Source of the DNA: an uncultured Eggerthellaceae bacterium
GTDB taxonomy: Bacteria > Actinomycetota > Coriobacteriia > Coriobacteriales > Eggerthellaceae
Assembly (NCBI GenBank): GCA_934631995.1
Contig: CAKTYF010000082.1
Location: 1-8,382, forward strand
DNA length: 8,382 nt
Reading direction: 5' to 3'
The position numbers were made by a program, and so were the translations under genes. Under the pieces are notes generated by a model that saw nothing but the letters and a program-made list of their open reading frames with translations, was not told where the DNA came from and ran no database searches. This document shows positions 6,003 to 8,382 of this stretch, in pieces (position 1 is the first letter of the stretch; each line of letters opens with the position of its first letter).

Positions 6003-6467
6003 ATGAACCAAAGAGCCATTGGCAGCTTCATTGCGCAGAAGCGGCACGTGCAAAACCTTACGCAGGAGCAGCTGGGCGAAATGCTTGACGTATCCAACAA
6101 GACCATCTCAAAATGGGAAAACGACAAATGCATGCCCGATTACAGCATCATCCAGAAGCTTTGCAGCGCGCTTCACGTAACGCTCCTCGAGCTGATAGAC
6201 GGCAAAGACGCAGCGGAAAACAGCGCACAGACCTGCGATAATGAGCGAATTCTTGACCTGATCCGCCGCACTCAAGGGCTTGAGCGACAGAAAAATGTCC
6301 TTTTCGGCCTCATCTTTATTGTTTTGGGAATTGCTTGCGGAGCCCTGTCCAACACCACCGGCGGAACAGACGTGCAGGATTTCGTTTCGGGAGTTCTTTT
6401 GGGACTATCTGTTGCAGAAATCCTGATAGGTGCCTGGATTGCGGGAAAACACGCATTCGGCAAGTAG
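6003..6467 (+). CDS. XRE-family regulator with two C-terminal membrane helices
   Basis: Starts at ATG 6003, which has AGGAGG 7 nt upstream; an in-frame ATG at 5961 lacks such a site and adds 14 unrelated residues. The product has 154 residues. Residues about 6-62 form an HTH_3 domain: QKRHVQNLTQEQLGEML, then VSNKTISKWEN as the recognition helix, then DYSIIQKLCSALHVTLLEL. A linker (about 66-98) is followed by two hydrophobic segments, about 99-115 and 128-147. This layout, a cytosolic DNA-binding head on a membrane hairpin, recurs in firmicute and actinobacterial regulators. Targets are unknown; it is divergent from the small minus-strand genes. A GCCCGAG/CTCGGGC hairpin follows at 6512-6543. 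Confidence 0.85.
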   Translation: MNQRAIGSFIAQKRHVQNLTQEQLGEMLDVSNKTISKWENDKCMPDYSIIQKLCSALHVTLLELIDGKDAAENSAQTCDNERILDLIRRTQGLERQKNVLFGLIFIVLGIACGALSNTTGGTDVQDFVSGVLLGLSVAEILIGAWIAGKHAFGK

Positions 6468-6511
6468 CCGCACGCGTCCTGCTGCATCAAATTCAGGGAC
6501 AATCAAGCGGC

Positions 6512-6543
6512 CGCAGCCCGAGCACGCCACACCTCGGGCGGCG
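6512..6543 (+). terminator. Weak terminator-like hairpin after the XRE gene
   Basis: GCCCGAG (6516-6522) pairs with CTCGGGC (6533-6539), and three more pairs follow beyond one mismatch. No T run follows, so termination is uncertain. The rest of 6468-6680 shows nothing else I can support. Confidence 0.3.
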
Positions 6544-6681
6544 AACACGCGAAGTATCCTGGAACACACGCAATGTTGCATCTCAAACAGCCTGCAGCGG
6601 ATACCGACAAAACATCACTTGAAAGATCTTCCCTGCCCCCAATGCAAATAAGGAACGCTTCGCGTCATGCACGAAAACATC

Positions 6682-6687
6682 TATAAT
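6682..6687 (+). promoter_or_regulatory. -10 box for the PH-domain gene
   Basis: A consensus TATAAT lies 43 nt before the start codon. The -35 region at 17 bp spacing is TTCGCG, a poor match. The gene therefore probably has its own promoter and is not an extension of the XRE transcript. Confidence 0.5.
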
Positions 6688-6730
6688 TGAAAAAGGCTCT
6701 ATCGCCTACCTCAAAAGAAAGGAAATACGC

Positions 6731-7102
6731 ATGGCAAATGAACTTGCACCCTTCGCCGTTTGGACCTTCGCATCAAAATGTGCCATCCCGAGCGAAACTG
6801 CATCGGTACTGCTCGAGAATGAAGTTCCCTACGCTGCCTATAAAACCATCCGCGACGTTGCACTTTTCACCAATAAAAGACTTATCGTGAGCGATGCGCA
6901 AGGCATCACCGGTAAAAAAGTCGAAGTGTATTCTCTTCCTTGGTCGGCAGTAAACATGTGGTCGAGCGAAAACGCCGGCAAGCTGGACCTAAATGCGGAA
7001 ATTGAACTATGGACTCGCGCGGGGCATATCAAAATCAACCTTGGTCGCGATGTCAACGTTCGAGAAATTGATGCGCTGATTGCTTCCGCGGTGCTGGGAT
7101 AA
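6731..7102 (+). CDS. Bacterial PH-domain protein (YvbH-like, bPH_1 type)
   Basis: The 123 residues are almost entirely one PH-like fold. Recognisable parts are a YKTIRDVALFTNKRLIVSD strand pair (37-55), GITGKKVEVYSLPWSAV (58-74), then a DLNAEIELW strand (86-94) and a C-terminal helix VREIDALIASAVLG. The order and the R-D-x-x-x-F-T-x-K-R pattern are typical of the bPH_1 family, small soluble proteins whose biochemical role is mostly unknown. The start has AAAGGA 8 nt upstream. No signal peptide or membrane segment. Transcribed alone: promoter box before, strong terminator after. Confidence 0.85.
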   Translation: MANELAPFAVWTFASKCAIPSETASVLLENEVPYAAYKTIRDVALFTNKRLIVSDAQGITGKKVEVYSLPWSAVNMWSSENAGKLDLNAEIELWTRAGHIKINLGRDVNVREIDALIASAVLG

Positions 7103-7188
7103 CCCTCATAAAACGGCTGACGGAGCCCTCTCTGGCTACTGGGCGTACTATCACCGAGCGCACGAACAACCACTCATTCGACGAACAT

Positions 7189-7230
7189 ACAGGAGCCGTA
7201 GCGTTATTGCTACGGCTCCTGTGATATTTT
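7189..7230 (+). terminator. Intrinsic terminator of the PH-domain gene
   Basis: A perfect 14-bp stem, 7189-7202 with 7209-7222, closes a 6-nt loop (GTTATT) and is followed by GATATTTT. This is the clearest terminator in the window. The stretch 7103-7188 before it, and 7231-7366 after it, show no gene. Confidence 0.9.
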
Positions 7231-7366
7231 CAGACGTTTTGCCGAGCTTTAAACAAATAGACATCTTAACGGGTTACTTTTTCCTCGTAGACATTCGCTT
7301 TCGCACGCTTGCGTTTCCCTTCCGCGCTTTGAGTTCAAGAGCGCATGTTGTCGAAAAATCGATCTC

Positions 7367-7534
7367 AAAACGCCCAAATCGACGATGCGGGGCACATGAG
7401 TTTTATCCTGAACGCTCATCATAGCCTGACAATAATCGCGACCTGGGCTTTTACTGAGCGATATGGAGCCGAAGGGCTTCAAGATGCCTTGTACGCGCCT
7501 TCGAGGTGCCCCGTATCGTTGATTTGCGCGTTTT
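7367..7534 (-). repeat. Inverted-repeat element E2 (168 bp), 3' of the membrane-protein gene
   Basis: Arms 7367-7395 and 7506-7534 match as inverted repeats at 26 of 29 positions; two of the three differences are G·U on the plus strand. The outer arm contains CAAATCGACGAT as in E1, while the inner arm (GGGGCAC/GTGCCCC) differs from E1's (CGGTGGT/ACCACCG) yet pairs. The interior carries CCCAGGTCGCGA on the minus strand (7436-7447), plus GGAGCC-GAAG-GGCTTC (7465-7480) and ATGAG/CTCAT hairpins. It begins 4 nt beyond the stop codon of the minus-strand gene, so its stem would close right after translation ends. Short frames inside look accidental. Confidence 0.6.
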
Positions 7535-7538
7535 GAAG

Positions 7539-8069
7539 CTAAAAATCCGACAACATGAGCGCAATTAAGGCCAAAACGGCAAGAACATAGCCCGCACGCA
7601 TGACATCACGCGTCTTTTTGCCAATACCCAGATCGCGCGCAAGAGATTTCGTGGCAATGCCCACGTGCCACGCAAGCACTGCCAGCAACAGCAAAAACGG
7701 AATCCTAAGCTGGTCGGGACCAAACGAAAAGGAACCAGGAAAAACAACGCAGCACAGGTGCACTGCAATCATCAGCGCCAACAGCACGCCAGTAACCCAC
7801 TTCAGCACGAAGTGACGCTTCTTGCGCGAACTCGGCGGACGCTCCTTGTCGGTTAACATCAAAACAGTGGCAGCAACGCTGGCAACCACATGCACGCCCA
7901 CAACGCCCAACATGCCCCACACCAGCCATGGCACGCTGTTGACCAGGCCATCAACGAAGAAAGATGCCGTCCCCAGCCCTGAATGGACCAAGAAGAAAAC
8001 AGCGATAACCAAGGCAACGACCGCATTAAACAGGCGTAACTTTTCTGCAGGAGTGTTTGCTTGCCTCAT
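7539..8069 (-). CDS. Five-helix membrane protein with four intramembrane histidines (cytochrome b-like?)
   Basis: The 176 residues contain about five hydrophobic helices, near 12-30, 47-72, 88-109, 121-141 and 158-174, separated by short basic loops (SRKKRH, GIGKKTR). Helices 1 to 4 each hold one histidine: H29, H60, H104, H135. Evenly placed membrane histidines are typical heme ligands in di-heme cytochrome b subunits, for example the fumarate reductase/succinate dehydrogenase anchor type, so a heme-binding redox anchor is a fair guess, but no sequence motif proves it. H29 to H60 and H104 to H135 are both 31 residues apart, hinting at a duplicated two-helix unit. The ATG overlaps the upstream gene's stop as ATGA, so the two are translationally coupled. 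Confidence 0.75.
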   Translation of the reverse strand: MRQANTPAEKLRLFNAVVALVIAVFFLVHSGLGTASFFVDGLVNSVPWLVWGMLGVVGVHVVASVAATVLMLTDKERPPSSRKKRHFVLKWVTGVLLALMIAVHLCCVVFPGSFSFGPDQLRIPFLLLLAVLAWHVGIATKSLARDLGIGKKTRDVMRAGYVLAVLALIALMLSDF

Positions 8070-8382
8070 CGCAGAGCCATTTCTTCCACGGAGCCAAACA
8101 GCAAGTCGATCATGAGCAAGCGGTTGCGAATGACATCGGGCTTGTCCAGCAACACCTTTACGATCTCCGCTGCCTGAAACGACGCGACCACCCCTGCTGT
8201 AAACGGCAAGTTGCCCTCGGTTTTCTGCACGCCTTCCCCGCTGGCGTCCATAGCAGCACCGTACAGAGAAGCGAAGGAAATATCACCGGGAAACACCGTG
8301 CACGTCTGACCGAACCAGCCAGCAATAGCACCGTACACAAGGGGAACATCCGCTTCCTGGCAGGCACGCGCCAGCTGAAACC
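8066..8382 (-). CDS. ThiF/MoeB/HesA-family E1-like protein, C-terminal part
   Basis: About 104 C-terminal residues are visible; the 5' end lies outside the window. The frame is open to the edge, so the GTG at 8338 is an internal Val, not the start. LARACQEADVPLVYGAIAGWFGQ, the PG-x-I-S turn and TAGVVASFQAAEIVKVLL are characteristic of E1-like enzymes, which adenylate a ubiquitin-like sulfur carrier (MoaD/ThiS type) or related partner. The nucleotide-binding GxGGxG region would be upstream. The Cys pairs that bind zinc in MoeB and ThiF are missing: FASLYG stands where MoeB has CYRC, and the protein ends at EEMALR with no CxxC. It overlaps the following membrane-protein gene by 4 nt. Confidence 0.8.
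   Translation of the reverse strand, partial: FQLARACQEADVPLVYGAIAGWFGQTCTVFPGDISFASLYGAAMDASGEGVQKTEGNLPFTAGVVASFQAAEIVKVLLDKPDVIRNRLLMIDLLFGSVEEMALR

Noticed and set aside
5809..6006. 65-residue plus-strand frame before the XRE gene
   Set aside because: Low-information Ser/Thr/Pro composition, no ribosome binding site, and antisense to the small frameshifted gene.
1402..7534. CRISPR array or insertion-sequence explanation for the shared repeats
   Set aside because: The copies are kilobases apart with no regular spacing and no transposase frame inside them; only a non-autonomous element remains possible.

Overview
The window looks like chromosome from a Gram-positive, mid-GC actinobacterium. 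The arginyl-tRNA synthetase and the TagB/TagF-like gene read most like those of the Coriobacteriia (Eggerthellales), but that placement is from memory of the families and no search was run. No phage, plasmid or CRISPR genes are present. About one third of the window is intergenic, and that part carries the most unusual structure.

Layout: (1) The 3' part of a cell-envelope glycerophosphotransferase-like gene (+) runs to 1261 and ends in a stem-loop. (2) A minus-strand pair, argF then argS (4468 to 1640), covers ornithine carbamoyltransferase and arginyl-tRNA synthetase. (3) Divergent from argF, a TATAAT promoter near 4602 leads into about 200 nt of hairpin-rich sequence and then a tRNA-Arg(UCU) gene at 4825-4900. 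The two enzymes and the tRNA all concern arginine. (4) The last 20 nt of that tRNA, with 3 nt downstream, recur 195 bp later. The interval holds three strong hairpins and resembles a tiny integration footprint. (5) From 5474 to 7102 lie accessory small genes: a 59-residue protein and a frameshifted remnant on the minus strand, then an XRE regulator with two membrane helices and a bacterial PH-domain protein on the plus strand, the latter followed by a textbook terminator. (6) On the minus strand at the right edge, a ThiF/MoeB-like gene, cut by the window end, overlaps by 4 nt a membrane protein with one histidine in each of four helices.

The main non-textbook observation is three intergenic elements at 1402-1588, 5206-5333 and 7367-7534. 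Each is closed by long inverted repeats and carries the box CCCAGGTC in its interior. Two share the terminal sequence CAAATCGACGAT, while their inner stem sequences differ but still pair. They look like one family of mobile inverted-repeat elements or structured RNAs. In all three the box lies on the same strand as the nearest gene 5' to it.
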